64,000 nt of DNA, taken from contig JAYQKE010000015.1 in the NCBI GenBank assembly GCA_038142525.1, positions 62,001 through 126,000 of the forward strand. Reading direction: 5' to 3'. Positions 9,358-20,310 of the stretch are shown here, piece after piece (within the stretch, counting starts at the first letter, position 1; the number at the start of each line of letters is the position of its first letter). Below the pieces are notes generated by a model that did not search any database, had not been told where the DNA came from, and saw nothing but the letters and a program-made list of their open reading frames with translations. The DNA is from CAJQHK01 sp038142525 (GTDB taxonomy: Bacteria; Pseudomonadota; Alphaproteobacteria; Rickettsiales; UBA1997). Position numbers and translations under genes: made by a program.

Positions 9358-10121
9358 GGCATTGTTAATTTACAATAGATTTTGCTAGCAATTAACATCA
9401 TTGAGCATAAAATAAGCATTTTAACTCAATAAATCAAACTATGAAATGTTTAAAATGCTCCAGTTCTAACGTTTGCAAAAATGGTAAAATGTACGGAATG
9501 CGCTATAAGTGTAAAGATTGCAATTATAATTATACAAAAGGCAGAAATTCTAAAGATAGATCAATAAAAAGATTTGCCCTGGAGTTGTACCTAGAGGGTC
9601 TAGGATTTAGATCTATAGGAAGAATTCTCAAGGTTAGTCATGTAAGTATCTTTAACTGGATCAAGCAATATGGTCAAAATCTTGATTTATTGCAAAATAG
9701 CCATGAAATATGCGTAACTGAGATAGATGAAATGCACAGCTATATTGGTTCAAAAAAAACTCTGTCTGGATCTGGATTGCTGTTGATAGATATGCAAAAG
9801 AATTCATCAACTTCGTTGTTGGCGACAGATCTACAAGAACTGGAAAAGAACTTTGGGAAGGAGTAAAAGACAGAGCTAAAGGCATTATAGCAACGGATTA
9901 TTGGAAACCGTATGAGAAATTTGTTCCTAAGGATAAGCATATTCAATCCAAGGCACATACTTATACTATCGAGGGCTATAATAGCTTGTTCAGACACTTC
10001 TTGGCTAGAATGAGAAGAAAGAGCAAATGCTACTCTAAATCAATAAAGATGCTTGAATATTCAGTAAAATTATTGATTTTAAAGAGAAATGGCTTATTAT
10101 CTATTTTGGATTAACAATGCC
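9358..10121 (+). mobile_element. IS1-family element, complete ends
   Basis: Perfect 12-bp terminal inverted repeats GGCATTGTTAAT (9358-9369) and ATTAACAATGCC (10110-10121); 764 bp, typical of IS1. The right flank is the interior of a type-A IS5 element and the left flank is the end of a type-B element plus TTA, so no target duplication survives. Other copies are fragments at 11098-11532 and 41101-41338. Confidence 0.92.
9441..10114 (+). CDS. IS1-family transposase, two frames joined at an A8 slippery run
   Basis: The first frame has an N-terminal zinc finger (CLKCSSSNVC...CKDC), a helix-turn-helix (GFRSIGRILKVSHVSIFNWIK) and the first catalytic acid in EIDEMHSYIGSKK. At 9770 a run of eight A precedes CT; a -1 shift there gives GSKKNSVWIWIAVDRYAKE and the rest of the DDE domain (IATDYWKPYE, GYNSLFRHFLARMRRK), ending at 10114. 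A-AAA-AAA is a classic -1 site and IS1 is known to make its transposase by -1 frameshifting. Without a shift the frame continues to 9866. A simple base loss is the alternative. Confidence 0.8.
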
Positions 10122-10584
10122 AGATTTTGTAGGAATCACAATATATTTTATGGTATAACCAATAGAGCTAAATCTAACAAAAAACTTTCAAATAAGCAAA
10201 AAAAGAGGAATAAACAATTTTCATCAGTTCGAGCTAAAGTTGAACATCCATTTCAAATTATAAAGCATCTTTGGGGCTATAGAAAGGTTAGATATAATGG
10301 TTTACAAAAGAATACTAATCAATTACAAATGCTATCATCCCTTGCTAATCTCTATATGGTTAGAAAAATACTACCAAATACAGCGTAACAAGGGATAAAT
10401 GTGTCTAATTTAGCCAAAAATGGTAAAATTAGACAAGAAACTAGAGAAATTACCACAAATAATGCCTAAATTTGGATAAAGATTGTTAATTTTTAACAAA
10501 ATTAGCAATCTTTATCCAAATTATAAAAATTTTTTCTGAAAAATGAAAAAATAGACAAAATTAAATAGGAAAATCAGAGGTTCC
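10122..10584 (+). mobile_element. 3' fragment of type-A IS5 element
   Basis: Matches the last ~460 bp of the type-A element, from AGATTTTGTAGG inside the transposase gene to the right terminal repeat TCAGAGGTTCC. It encodes only the C-terminal third (RFCRNHNIFYGITN onward, including E of VEHPFQ). The left end abuts the IS1 right repeat directly. Non-functional. Confidence 0.9.
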
Positions 10585-11097
10585 CTATGCCTATATTGTG
10601 CTTGATCCAAAGAAAAAGGCTGATTTAGTAAATAATTATTTATCTGAAAAAATAGATGATAAGCAAGATATTGATAACGAGAAAATAGCTAAGGTCATAA
10701 ATCAAAAGGGCCTGTTTGTAATAATATCTTCAAAGAAGCAGGAAACAGAAAATATCCTAAATTTATACTACACCAGACAAAAGGTTGAGAGAATGTTCGC
10801 TTTCTCGAAGTCAGATCTAAACCTGCTACCACTAAGAGTGCATAGCGAGGAAACTCTCAGAGGACATTTATTTTTACTATTTTTATTATCTTACTTTTTT
10901 ATGAAAATTCATCAGAAATTAAACAAAGAATTTACTGTGGATCAAGCATTTATTATACTTTCGGCACAATAGGCAAAAATATATGAAAAGCAGATATTTG
11001 TACAAGAGGCTACAAAAAAGCAAAAACAAATTTTTGAGCTTTTTGGTTATGATATTCCTGAGGAGATGGCTCGTGGGTAAAGATATGGGAATTTAAG
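10585..11097 (+). pseudogene. fragment of a third transposase (IS1634/IS4-like), with nonsense codon
   Basis: The reading frame shows the C-terminal DDE region of an IS1634-like transposase: YYTRQKVERMFAFSKSD, LPLRVHSEETLRGHLFL and hydrophobic LLSYFFMKI. The N-terminal part is missing. A TAG at 10970-10972 splits it after LSAQ; the second copy at 21663-22110 has AAA there, so the stop is a point change in this copy. The tail (FVQEATKKQKQIFELFGYD) continues to a normal stop near 11080. Family assignment rests on motif likeness only. Confidence 0.7.
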
Positions 11098-11532
11098 TTT
11101 ATTGCAAAATAGCCATGAAATATGCGTAACTGAGATAGATGAAATGCACAGCTATATTGGTTCAAAAAAACTCTGTCTGGATCTGGATTGCTGTTGATAG
11201 ATATGCAAAAGAATTCATCAACTTCGTTGTTGGCGACAGATCTACAAGAACTGGAAAAGAACTTTGGGAAGGAGTAAAAGACAGAGCTAAAGGCATTATA
11301 GCAACGGATTATTGGAAACCGTATGAGAAATTTGTTCCTAAGGATAAGCATATTCAATCCAAGGCACATACTTATACTATCGAGGGCTATAATAGCTTGT
11401 TCAGACACTTCTTGGCTAGAATGAGAAGAAAGAGCAAATGCTACTCTAAATCAATAAAGATGCTTGAATATTCAGTAAAATTATTGATTTTAAAGAGAAA
11501 TGGCTTATTATCTATTTTGGATTAACAATGCC
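11098..11532 (+). mobile_element. 3' fragment of IS1-family element
   Basis: Repeats the last ~435 bp of the IS1 element at 9358-10121, ending with the same right repeat ATTAACAATGCC (11521-11532). The junction with the preceding fragment falls on shared TTTAT bases, suggesting recombination at microhomology. The homopolymer after GGTTC has seven A here against eight in the full copy. The frame VWIWIAVDRYAKE onward is readable to 11525. Confidence 0.88.
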
Positions 11533-12287
11533 AACGATAATAAGGATAAGATTAAGATTAAAGATCCTACGAAGATAAAGAAGATTATAGAAGAGAGTCC
11601 ATTTATCAATTGTTACGAGATTGCAGAGATGATTGATGAGGATGTAACTGATGTAACAATATTGAATTATATTAGAAGACTAGGATTGACCTTTAAAAAA
11701 ACTCCAAGATATACAAAGAAAGGAATGAAAAACTTAGATCTGAATTCATAAAATCAATTGCCAATCTCGATCAAAAAAAGCTATATGATTTTGATGAGTC
11801 TGGTATCGATCTTGAGATTAACTGTGAATATGGATTTGCCAAAAAAGGAAAGAGGCTTGAAGTTCCAAGATCTGGTAGAAGAGGCAAAAGACTGAATATA
11901 CTGGCAGCAAGAAATCATAATAATGATTTAATATGTTCAAAAATATATGAATCATCAATTGATAAACAAATATTTAAGGACTATCTTAAGAACGATCTAT
12001 TTCCAAATATTGAGTCAGGATCTTATCTGGTACTTGATAACGCCAAATTTCATCATGACTCAAAGGCAGAAATTGCTGATAAAAATATTGAAAACATTGC
12101 AGACATAGCAAAGAAATTCAATATCACATTACTTTATCTTCCAGCTTATTCACCAGATCTTAACCCAATTGAAAAGAAATGGTCTCAAATCAAGTATTGG
12201 TACAGGAAGTGGAGAAATAAATACAGCGATAAAAGAGAGTTACTCGAAATGTTGCTTGGAATAAGAGAAAATGCAAGCTTAATTTAG
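11533..12287 (+). pseudogene. IS630-family transposase, 5'-truncated and frameshifted
   Basis: Tc1/mariner-like transposase remnant. A helix-turn-helix part (INCYEIAEMIDED, LNYIRRLGLTFKKTPRY) is followed near 11715 by a frame change, probably two extra bases, after which the DDE domain is readable: DFDESGID, the second acid in YLVLDNAKFHH and the third in YSPDLNPIEKKW. It ends with a TAG at 12285-12287. The 5' end is replaced by the IS1 fragment. Confidence 0.8.
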
Positions 12288-12386
12288 TTGTCTATAATGT
12301 CATATTCGTCAAGGATTTCCTCAACATTTTTTTTAAATCTTCCTCTATTATTACTCTAACATTAGGCATAATTTATGGTAATCCGA
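12288..12386. other. gap between IS630 remnant and ndk
   Basis: About 100 bp. It starts with the tail of the dispersed motif (12278-12296). On the minus strand a short frame with a start (MPNVRVIIEED, near 12370) runs toward the IS630 end and could be the beginning of a gene cut off by the insertion; it is too short to identify. Confidence 0.3.
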
Positions 12387-12809
12387 TTACCCTTCAATAA
12401 TATCTGCGTCAGTGAAAAATTGAGCAATTTCAATTTTGGCGTTTTCATTAGAATCAGAACCATGAACTGAATTTTCACTAATATCAATAGCAAAATCCTT
12501 TCTGATAGTGCCGGCATCTGCTTCTGCTGGATTGGTTGCGCCCATAATATCTCTATATTTTTTTACAGCATTTTCACCTTTTAAAACTTGCACTATAACT
12601 GGAGCAGAAGTCATAAATTCCACTAACTCATTATAAAATGGTCTTTCCTTATGAATTTCATTAAATATTTCTGCTTGCTGCCTACTCATTTTAATTCTCT
12701 TTTGAGCAACAATTTTTAGCCCTGCAGCTTCGATATAGGAATTGATTTTACCAGTAATATTTCTTTTTGTAGCATCTGGCTTAATAATTGAAAAAGTTAG
12801 ATTTGTCAT
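12387..12809 (-). CDS. ndk: nucleoside diphosphate kinase
   Basis: Transfers the gamma phosphate from ATP to NDPs. The typical start TFSIIKPDATKRN, the segment MGATNPAEADAGTIRKD, described by its core GATNP, and the active-site histidine in NSVHGSDS near residue 117 are all visible. At 140 residues it is full length and intact. It stands alone, divergent from pepF with an 85-bp gap. Confidence 0.97.
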   Translation of the reverse strand: MTNLTFSIIKPDATKRNITGKINSYIEAAGLKIVAQKRIKMSRQQAEIFNEIHKERPFYNELVEFMTSAPVIVQVLKGENAVKKYRDIMGATNPAEADAGTIRKDFAIDISENSVHGSDSNENAKIEIAQFFTDADIIEG

Positions 12810-12894
12810 TTTATTTATTTAAGTTGTTAATATTTCTTGATTCGACTGAATCTTTGTATATTTTTTATATGTAAAAGTCAATAATATATAAAAT

Positions 12895-14654
12895 ATGAAC
12901 TTAAAAAATTTACCAAAATGGGATTTAACGGATTTTTATCAAAATATTAATGATAAAAATATTGAGTTAGATTTCAAAGATATAGAGCAAAAAGCTCAAA
13001 AATTTAGTAAAAATTATAAGGCTAAAATTACTAAATTATCTGGTGACTATCTTTATCAAGCAATTTGTGATAATGAAGAGATTGCCGAAAAATTTGGCAA
13101 AATATCCAGCTTTGCTTATCTTACCTATGCAGCTGATATGATGGATGAGAAAAATACAGCCTTTTATCAAAATTCATCTGAAAGAATTAAAAGCATTTCT
13201 AAGGATTTAGTTTTTTTTGAATTAGAAATTAATAAAATTTCCGAAGAAAATTTAAAAAAACGCTATAATTCATCGGATAAGCTAAAAAAATATCAGCCAT
13301 TTTTAAGAGATGTTAGAGTCTTTAAAAAACATCAATTGAATGAGGATTTAGAAAAATTAATGTTAGAAAAAAGTTCTACTGGATCTAGCGCTTGGAATCG
13401 TTTGTTTGATGAGACGATTAATAATATGAAATTTCCTTATGATGATCAGGAATTAAATTCATCTGAAATTTTTAATTTATTAAGTTCAAAGGAATCTAAA
13501 ACTCGTAAGAAAGCTTCAAAAATTATTGGAGAAGTTCTCGGTCAAAATATTCGACTATTATCTTTTGTAACTAATATTTTAGCCAAGGATAAGGATATTA
13601 ATGATAATTTGCGGAATTTTTCTAAACCAATTTCTTCAAGAAATCTTAGTAATTTTATTGAAGATGAAATTGTTGATAATTTAATTTCGGTGGTCAAAAA
13701 AATTACCCAAATATTTCACATCGTTATTATAAAATCAAAGCTAAATTACTTGGTTTAAAAAAAATGCATTATTCTGATCGTAATGCACCACTTTCTATGG
13801 ATGAAAAATTAACCTCTTGGGAAGATGCAAAAAAAATAGTCTCCCAAGCCTATAATAATTTTTCACCAGAATTGGCCAAGATCGGGCAAAGATTTTTTGA
13901 TAATAATTGGATTGATGTGGGGGTGCGTGATGGTAAGGATTCTGGTGCTTTTGCCCATCCAACTGTTCCATCTGTTCATCCATATTTACTTTTAAATTAT
14001 CAAGGTAAAGTCAGAGATATTATGACTTTAGCTCATGAATTAGGTCATGGTGTGCATCAGGTTCTATCATCAAAACAGGGCTATTTTATGTCAGGAACTC
14101 CATTGACACTAGCGGAAACTGCCTCAGTTTTTGGAGAACAATTAACTTTTCAAGAAATTCTTAAAAGAGAAAATGATCCTGAGCGTAAAAAGATTATTAT
14201 TGCTTCCAAAGTGGAAGACATGATTAACACTGTAATTCGTCAAATTGCCTTTTTAGAATTTGAAAGAAAAGTTCATGACGCAAGGAAAGAGGGTGAAATT
14301 TCAACTGAAAAATTATGTCAATTTTGGATGGAAGTGCAGGAGGATTCTCTCGGAGATATTTTTACCTTTGATGATGAATATAAATATTATTGGTCATATA
14401 TTCCGCATTTTATCCACTCGCCTTTTTATGTTTATTCTTATGCTTTTGGCGATTGTTTGGTTAATTCACTTTATGCTTGTTATAAAAATGGTTTAGAAAA
14501 TTTTGAGGGGAAATATCTTGAAATGCTAAAGGCTGGTGGCACTTTACATCATAAGGATTTATTAGCCCCTTTTGGGCTTGATGCTAGTAAGCCAGAATTT
14601 TGGCAACAGGGCCTGGATGTTATTGGGGGTTATATAGATCAATTGGAGTGTTAA
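12895..14654 (+). pseudogene. pepF: M3-family oligoendopeptidase F, frameshifted
   Basis: Zinc metallopeptidase that cleaves cytosolic oligopeptides. The N-terminal helical part is read from 12895; the zinc motif ALAHELGHGVHQ (HExxH) and the downstream ETASVFGEQL glutamate are in the second part. At about 13702 the run after GTC is six A where seven are needed: with seven the protein reads VVKKNYPNISHRYYKIKA and joins the second frame without loss, giving about 586 residues. The start codon of the next gene follows the stop directly, so an operon with the RND exporter is likely. Confidence 0.9.
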
Positions 14655-17143
14655 ATGCTAAGTAAATTATATCAAAAATTATTTTTAGGAAAACCAAATT
14701 TAATATTTTTAATATTTATCTGTATTATTTGTTTTTTTACTTACCATGCTCTGGATTTTAAATTGGATGCATCTTCAGATTCTCTTAATTTAAAAAATGA
14801 TAAGGATGTAGAATATTATCGTGAAATCGCCAAAGAATTTGGATCTGATGATTTTTTGATTGTGACTTATGATCCAATAAATGAGGATTTATTTTCTGAT
14901 GACAGCCTTGCAGATTTAAAAGAATTAAAGCGGCAATTATTAGAAATCGAAGATGTAAATTCGATTGTTACAATTTTGGATGTTCCTCTAATTAATAGTC
15001 CAAAAATTTCCTTTGAAGATTTACCATCAGGAATTAGAAAAGTTTCAGATGAAGATATTGATAAAAATTTAGCAAGAGAAGAATTAACTACTAATCCACT
15101 ATATTCTCAAAATCTTATCAGTTTAGATGCCGAAGTTACAACTATCTTAGTTAAATTTAAAAGGGACAAAACCTATTATAAATTATTAAATGAAAGAAAT
15201 TCTTTAAGAGAAGCAAAAAAGGATGGCAGACTTTTAGATAGGGAAAAGCTAAAAAATGTTGAAAGTAATTTTAGCAAATATCATCAAGCCAATCTTAAAA
15301 AACAAAGCTATAATATTAAAATGGTCAGGCAAGTTTTGGCTGATTATCAAAATAAATATAATATCCATATTGGTGGTGTGCCAATGATTGTAGCTGATTC
15401 AATCGATTTTATTAATAATGATATCAAGATATTTGGTCTGCTGATCTTAATTTTTACTATTTTGACCTTATTGATCATTTTTAAATCTTTGAAATGGGTC
15501 ATTGCTCCACTTCTTGTTTGTGTTGGCGTGATTCTAACTATGCTTGGACTTCTTGGATTTTTAGATTGGCCAGTTACTTTAGTTTCTTCAAATTTTATCT
15601 CTCTATTATTTATCATTACCCTTTCGATGAATATCCATTTGATGGTAAGATATAGAGAGATATTTACTAAGCAAAAAAATATAAGTCAACTAGAGTTGAT
15701 CTTATGGTCGGTTAAGAAAATGTCGCTACCCTGTTTTTATACTTCTGTTACAACCATAGTTGCTTTTGGATCTTTGGTGATGAGCGATATTACTCCGGTG
15801 ATTGATTTTGGTTATATGATGGCGATTGGCATAGCCATTGCTTATTTATTTACTTTTATCTTATTGCCAAATTTACTGACTATTAATGAAGATGATATTA
15901 CTAGTCACAAAAAGGAATATCATATTTTAAATAATTCTATTAATTTTCTTTATAATTTGGTCAATAAAAGATCTTCATTAGTAATTATTATTTTTTCTGT
16001 CCTGTCATTTTTAGCTGTTATTGGGATGTTTAGATTGGTGGTTGAAAATAGCTTTATCAATTATTATAAGGATTCAACTCAAATCAATAAAGGTATGAGA
16101 ATGATTGACAGTAAATTAGGCGGACACAACTCCTTTAAATTTAGTTATTGACGCTCCAAAAGTGAAGCAAATAGAAGAAGAATATGATGATGAATTTGAA
16201 GATTTCTTTTCTGAAGAAGATTTTGAAGAAGAAAAATGTCAATTTTCTGATGGTTATTGGTATGATAGTTCTAATATTTCCTTTATCGACCAAATCCATA
16301 ATTATTTAACTTCATTGCCAGAAATTGGTAAAGTAATGTCATTATCTAGCTCACTTTCTATGTTTAAATCCCTTAATAATGGTTCTGAGCTGGATAATTT
16401 TATTTTGACTCTTGCTTGTAATAAGACTTCTAAAGATATAAAAAATACTCTATTTTATCCTTACATATCAGATGATGGTAATAAAATACATTTTAATGCT
16501 AGAATTATTGAATCTAGTGCAGATTTAAGGCGAAATGAATTAATCAAGAAAATTAAAAATGATCTGAAGACAAAATTTAATTTAGAAGAAGAGAGATTTC
16601 AGTTAAATGGTATTTTGGTTTTATATAATAATATTTTACAAAGTCTATTTCAAAGCCAAATTTCAACTTTAGCCTTTGTCTTTATCGTAATTTTAATAAT
16701 GTTTTTATTGATCTTTAGAAATATTAAAATCTCTTTAATTGCTATTATTCCCAACATTATTGTTCTTTGCCTTTATTTTGGGAGTGATGGGCTGGATGAA
16801 TATTCCTCTTGATATTATGACAATTACTATTGCAGCAATTGCTATTGGTATTGCTGTTGATGATACCATCCATTATATACATAGATTTCAAGAAGAATTA
16901 AAAAAAGATAATAATTACATTGAAGCAGTCAAAAGGTCACATAATAGCATTGGAAAAGCCATGTATTATACTACTGCTATAATTGGTTTTGGTTTTTTTA
17001 TTTTGGTTTTTTCTAATTTTGTTCCAACAATTTATTTTGGTTTATTAACAACCTTATCGATGGTTTTTGCCTTATTAGCCGACTTTTTGTTACTTCCAGT
17101 TTTAATGGTAAAATTTAAACCTTTTACAAAGAATAATAAATGA
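14655..17143 (+). pseudogene. RND-superfamily exporter (COG1033/MMPL type), two frameshifts
   Basis: Inner-membrane transporter of about 829 residues if repaired. One N-terminal membrane helix (residues ~15-30), a periplasmic domain, five helices, a second periplasmic domain and a second helical bundle ending with the conserved IAAIAIGIAVDDTIHYIHRF. Frame changes lie near 16120 (one extra base; repaired reading GGTTPLNLVIDAPK-like) and between 16765 and 16785. The second loop begins with a very acidic stretch (EEEYDDEFEDFFSEEDFEEE), unusual for this family. Lipid or hydrophobic cargo is typical of the group but unproven here. The start abuts pepF; the stop overlaps the next start (ATGA). Confidence 0.85.
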
Positions 17144-17766
17144 AAATAACTTTCTTAGGAGCGACCAAAACTGTTACTGGATCAAAATATCTAATTGAAT
17201 ATGGTGATAAAAAAATTCTGATTGATTGTGGTTTATTTCAAGGTTGAAAAGAATTAAGGTCATTAAATTGGAAGCCATTAGCAATTGATCCAACAAATAT
17301 TGATTTTGTTATTTTAACCCACGCTCATATTGATCATAGTGGTTATATCCCCCTTTTGGTAGAAAATGGTTTTCGGGGAAAAATTTATTGTTCTGAAGCA
17401 ACTTTTGATTTATGTAAAATATTATTACCAGATAGTGGTTTTTTACATGAAGAAGATGCTAACCGTGCCAATAGGTATAATTACAGAAAACATATCCCTG
17501 TTTTGCCATTATATACTGAAAAAATGGCTGAAGAATCTTTAAAATATTTTTATCCAATAGATTTTGATAAATTATTAAATCTAGATCAAGATATAAATTT
17601 TAAACTAATTTATTCTGGCCATATTATAGGATCATCATTTATAAAACTTACTATTAATAATAAAATTATTACTTTTTCTGGTGATTTGGGTCGTGTCAAT
17701 GGTACTATAATGAGACCGCCAGAAATTATAGAAAATACTGATTATTTGTTAATAGAATCAACTTAT
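17140..17766 (+). pseudogene. metallo-beta-lactamase-fold RNase-like protein, interrupted by an IS
   Basis: Related to the YSH1/CPSF-type MBL RNases. MKITFLGATKTVTGSKYL begins the fold, the zinc motif is THAHIDHSGY and later metal residues are in SGHIIGSS and FSGDLGR. Two lesions are seen: an in-frame TGA at 17247-17249 within FQG-KELR, and a type-B IS5 insertion in the codons for ESTY. The coding sequence resumes for 22 bp after the IS (19140-19161: YGDRLRT) before an IS3 remnant replaces the remainder. Two independent hits make this a true pseudogene. Confidence 0.9.
17762..17766 (+). repeat. 5-bp target-site duplication, left
   Basis: CTTAT immediately left of the type-B IS5 element; the same five bases follow its right end at 19140-19144. 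Removing one copy and the element restores the MBL codons for ESTYGDRL, which confirms the insertion point. Confidence 0.85.
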
Positions 17767-19139
17767 AAGACCTTTGCATAGATCATTAAAATTTCCCTAA
17801 CTTTCTCTTGGTTTTTTCTTAATTTCATCAATTTTTTCTTGAATAAAACAGCAATAAAGCTAGTATTTATCTAGCTTTATTGCTGTTTATTATAATGAAA
17901 TATTAATAAATTATGGTTACTTTTGCTTCTATTTCCATTCAAGAGAGATTAAAAAATGACAGTAAATTGTTAAAGTTAGATAAATTAATAAATTGGGAGA
18001 GGTTGAGATCTTATTTGGTCAAGATTCACAAAAAAGACTTTAATGAAAATAGCGACAGAGGTAGAAAATCTTATGATAAAATATCTATGTTAAAGCTTGT
18101 TCTACTTGGTCAATGGAATAGTTTAAGCGATGAAGAATTAGAATATGCTGTAAAGGTAAGGCTTGATTTTATATCATTTTGTGGCTTTGATATTAGTGAT
18201 AAGGTGCCAGATCATTCAACTATCTGTAGATTCAGAAATAAATTAATTGAAAGAGATTTGTTAGATAAATTATTATCTGAGATTAATAATCAATTATCAG
18301 AGAATAATCTCAAAGTTAAAAAAGCTAATCTTGCAGTAATAGATGCTACATTGATTGAGTCTAATTCTAGACCAAATAGGACAAAGACAATAGAAGATAA
18401 TATTACTAAAGACAGGAATGAAGATCAAATTTCTAATAATAAAATAGGAAACTTAACTATTGAGCAATCAGAATCGGCAGATCCAGATGCCACTTGGCTA
18501 AAGAAGGGAAATAAATATCATTTTGGATTTAAATCATTTGCCACAACAGATGAAGAAGTATTTATCAATAAAACCAAAACAATTCCAGCCAATCAATCTG
18601 AGATTAATCAAATGGAGGATATGGTAACGGATTGTGATAAATTTTCTGGAGATAAGGGTTATGATTCTAAAGGAAATAGAGATATCTTACGAAAAAAAGG
18701 CATCAAAACCAGATTGATGTATAAAAAGCCAAAAGGAAAACCCATGACCAAATGGCATTTAATAAAGCTGTATCAAAAAGAAGATTTATTGTTGAACAAT
18801 CTTTTGGAACTCTAAAAAGAAGATTTAAATTCAATAAAGCTTCTTATTTTACAACAAAAAAAGTAAATGCTCAATTTACTCTAAAAGCTATTTGTTTAAA
18901 TCTACTCAAAGCAGTTAATAAAATAAAAGCATTGGTGCCACCAAAACAACTGGAATTAGGATAATTGTGTCCAAAATCCACAAAACAACAAAGAATACCA
19001 CAAAAACACCGAAATAACCAATATTTTTGCCAATAAATTGTCAAAAATATCAAAAAATACAGTTTTTTCCAAAAATTTCCTTCAAAAAAATATTCTGAAG
19101 GAAAATTAGAGAAAAATCAATGATTTATGCAAAGGTCTT
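17767..19139 (+). mobile_element. IS5-family element, type B, full length
   Basis: Terminal inverted repeats AAGACCTTTGCATA and TATGCAAAGGTCTT bound 1373 bp, flanked by a CTTAT duplication. It is the only full-length type-B copy here; the others (8828-9354 and 19783-20310) are 3' fragments. Its transposase gene has a 7-bp deletion. Confidence 0.93.
17913..18964 (+). pseudogene. IS5-family transposase (type B), 7-bp deletion
   Basis: DDE transposase with D in AVIDATLIE, D in SGDKGYDSKG and E in IVEQSFGTLKRRF. A 7-bp deletion (AAAAAGA missing near 18752, by comparison with 8961-8975) shifts the frame, so translation from 17913 ends at 18815 with an aberrant tail; the C-terminal part is in another frame up to 18964. 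Length would be about 350 residues if repaired. This copy cannot make a normal transposase. Confidence 0.9.
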
Positions 19140-19161
19140 CTTATGGTGATAGGCTGAGAAC

Positions 19162-19782
19162 TGCACCCATTTGTTAGACCATTACCTCTTTAAAAGTCAT
19201 AGACTTTTTTCTTTAAATTCGGTGTAGAAATTTTTGAATTTTCTGAAATTTTAGAATGGCCCTAAATAGCCAAATTCGTAGAAATTTCTGGAAAATTATA
19301 AAATTTCGTATTTCATATTTTAGATTTTAATTATTTTTTATTTTAAAATCTAATTCTTTTTCTCTTACTGTCATCATTATAGTAAATTTGACTAGGAGTT
19401 TTGTAATTCAAAGATTGATGAGGTCTTTGATAATTATAAAAATGGATAAATCTTGTTATTTGCCTCTTTAATTCTTCTATATTATCAGGAGGATTGAGAA
19501 AAATTTGTTCATATTTTACAGTTCTCCAGAATCTTTCAATAATTACATTGTCTACCCACCTACCTTTTCCATCCATTGATATTTGAATATTTCGTTTTTT
19601 TAATTCATTTATCCAATTACCGCTGGTAAATTGAGATCCTTGATCAGTATTAATAATTGTTGGAATAATTTTATGATTTTTTATTCCCTTTTTTAATATT
19701 TCAACACAATTATTAGTTTCCATAGAAATTGATAATTTTGATGCAACAACAAATCTAGAACTCCAATCAATTAGCGATAATA
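19162..19782 (-). mobile_element. IS3-family element, right-end fragment
   Basis: The orfB integrase core is readable on the minus strand from 19782 to 19343: SLIDWSSRF with the first D, IINTDQGSQFTS with the second, and VIIERFWRTVKYE with the glutamate, then FYNYQRPHQSLNYKTPSQ. About 180 bp of non-coding end follow to TGCACCC at 19162, fitting an IS3-type CA end. The 5' part is cut by a type-B IS5 end; an apparent start codon (ATGCAAAGG) comes from that IS, not from orfB. Confidence 0.85.
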
Positions 19783-20310
19783 AAGACCTTTGCATAAATC
19801 ATTGATTTTTCTCTAATTTTCCTTCAGAATATTTTTTTGAAGGAAATTTTTGGAAAAAACTGTATTTTTTGATATTTTTGACAATTTATTGGCAAAAATA
19901 TTGGTTATTTCGGTGTTTTTGTGGTATTCTTTGTTGTTTTGTGGATTTTGGACACAATTATCCTAATTCCAGTTGTTTTGGTGGCACCAATGCTTTTATT
20001 TTATTAACTGCTTTGAGTAGATTTAAATAAATAGCTTTTAGAGTAAATTGAGCATTTACTTTTTTTGTTGTAAAATAAGAAGCTTTATTGAATTTAAATC
20101 TTCTTTTTAGAGTTCCAAAAGATTGTTCAACAATAAATCTTCTTTTTGATACAGCTTTATTAAATCTTTTTTGCCATTTGGTCATGGGTTTTCATTTTTG
20201 GCTTTTTATACATCAATCTGGTTTTGATGCCTTTTTTTTCGTAAGAATCTCTATTTCCTTTAGAATCATAACCCTTATCTCCAGAAAATTTATCACAATC
20301 CGTTACCATA
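19783..20310 (-). mobile_element. 3' fragment of IS5 type B, reverse orientation
   Basis: Reverse copy of the fragment at 8828-9354, from the terminal repeat AAGACCTTTGCATA to the CCGTTACCATA junction with the type-A element. Small differences from the other copy: GTAAGAATCTC against GTAAGATATCTC, and CATTTTTGG against CCTTTTGG. The residual frame (from 20185 down to 19958) encodes only the last 75 residues. Confidence 0.9.

Noticed and set aside
17247..17249. TGA in the MBL gene read as tryptophan (code 4)
   Set aside because: glyQ, ispB and gatA end in TGA at the expected protein ends and tryptophan is TGG in intact genes such as dnaB, so TGA is a stop here; the family also does not require Trp at that position.
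19783..19795. Start codon of the IS3 orfB at 19795
   Set aside because: The ATG and next bases are the terminal repeat of the type-B IS5; the real orfB N-terminus is missing.
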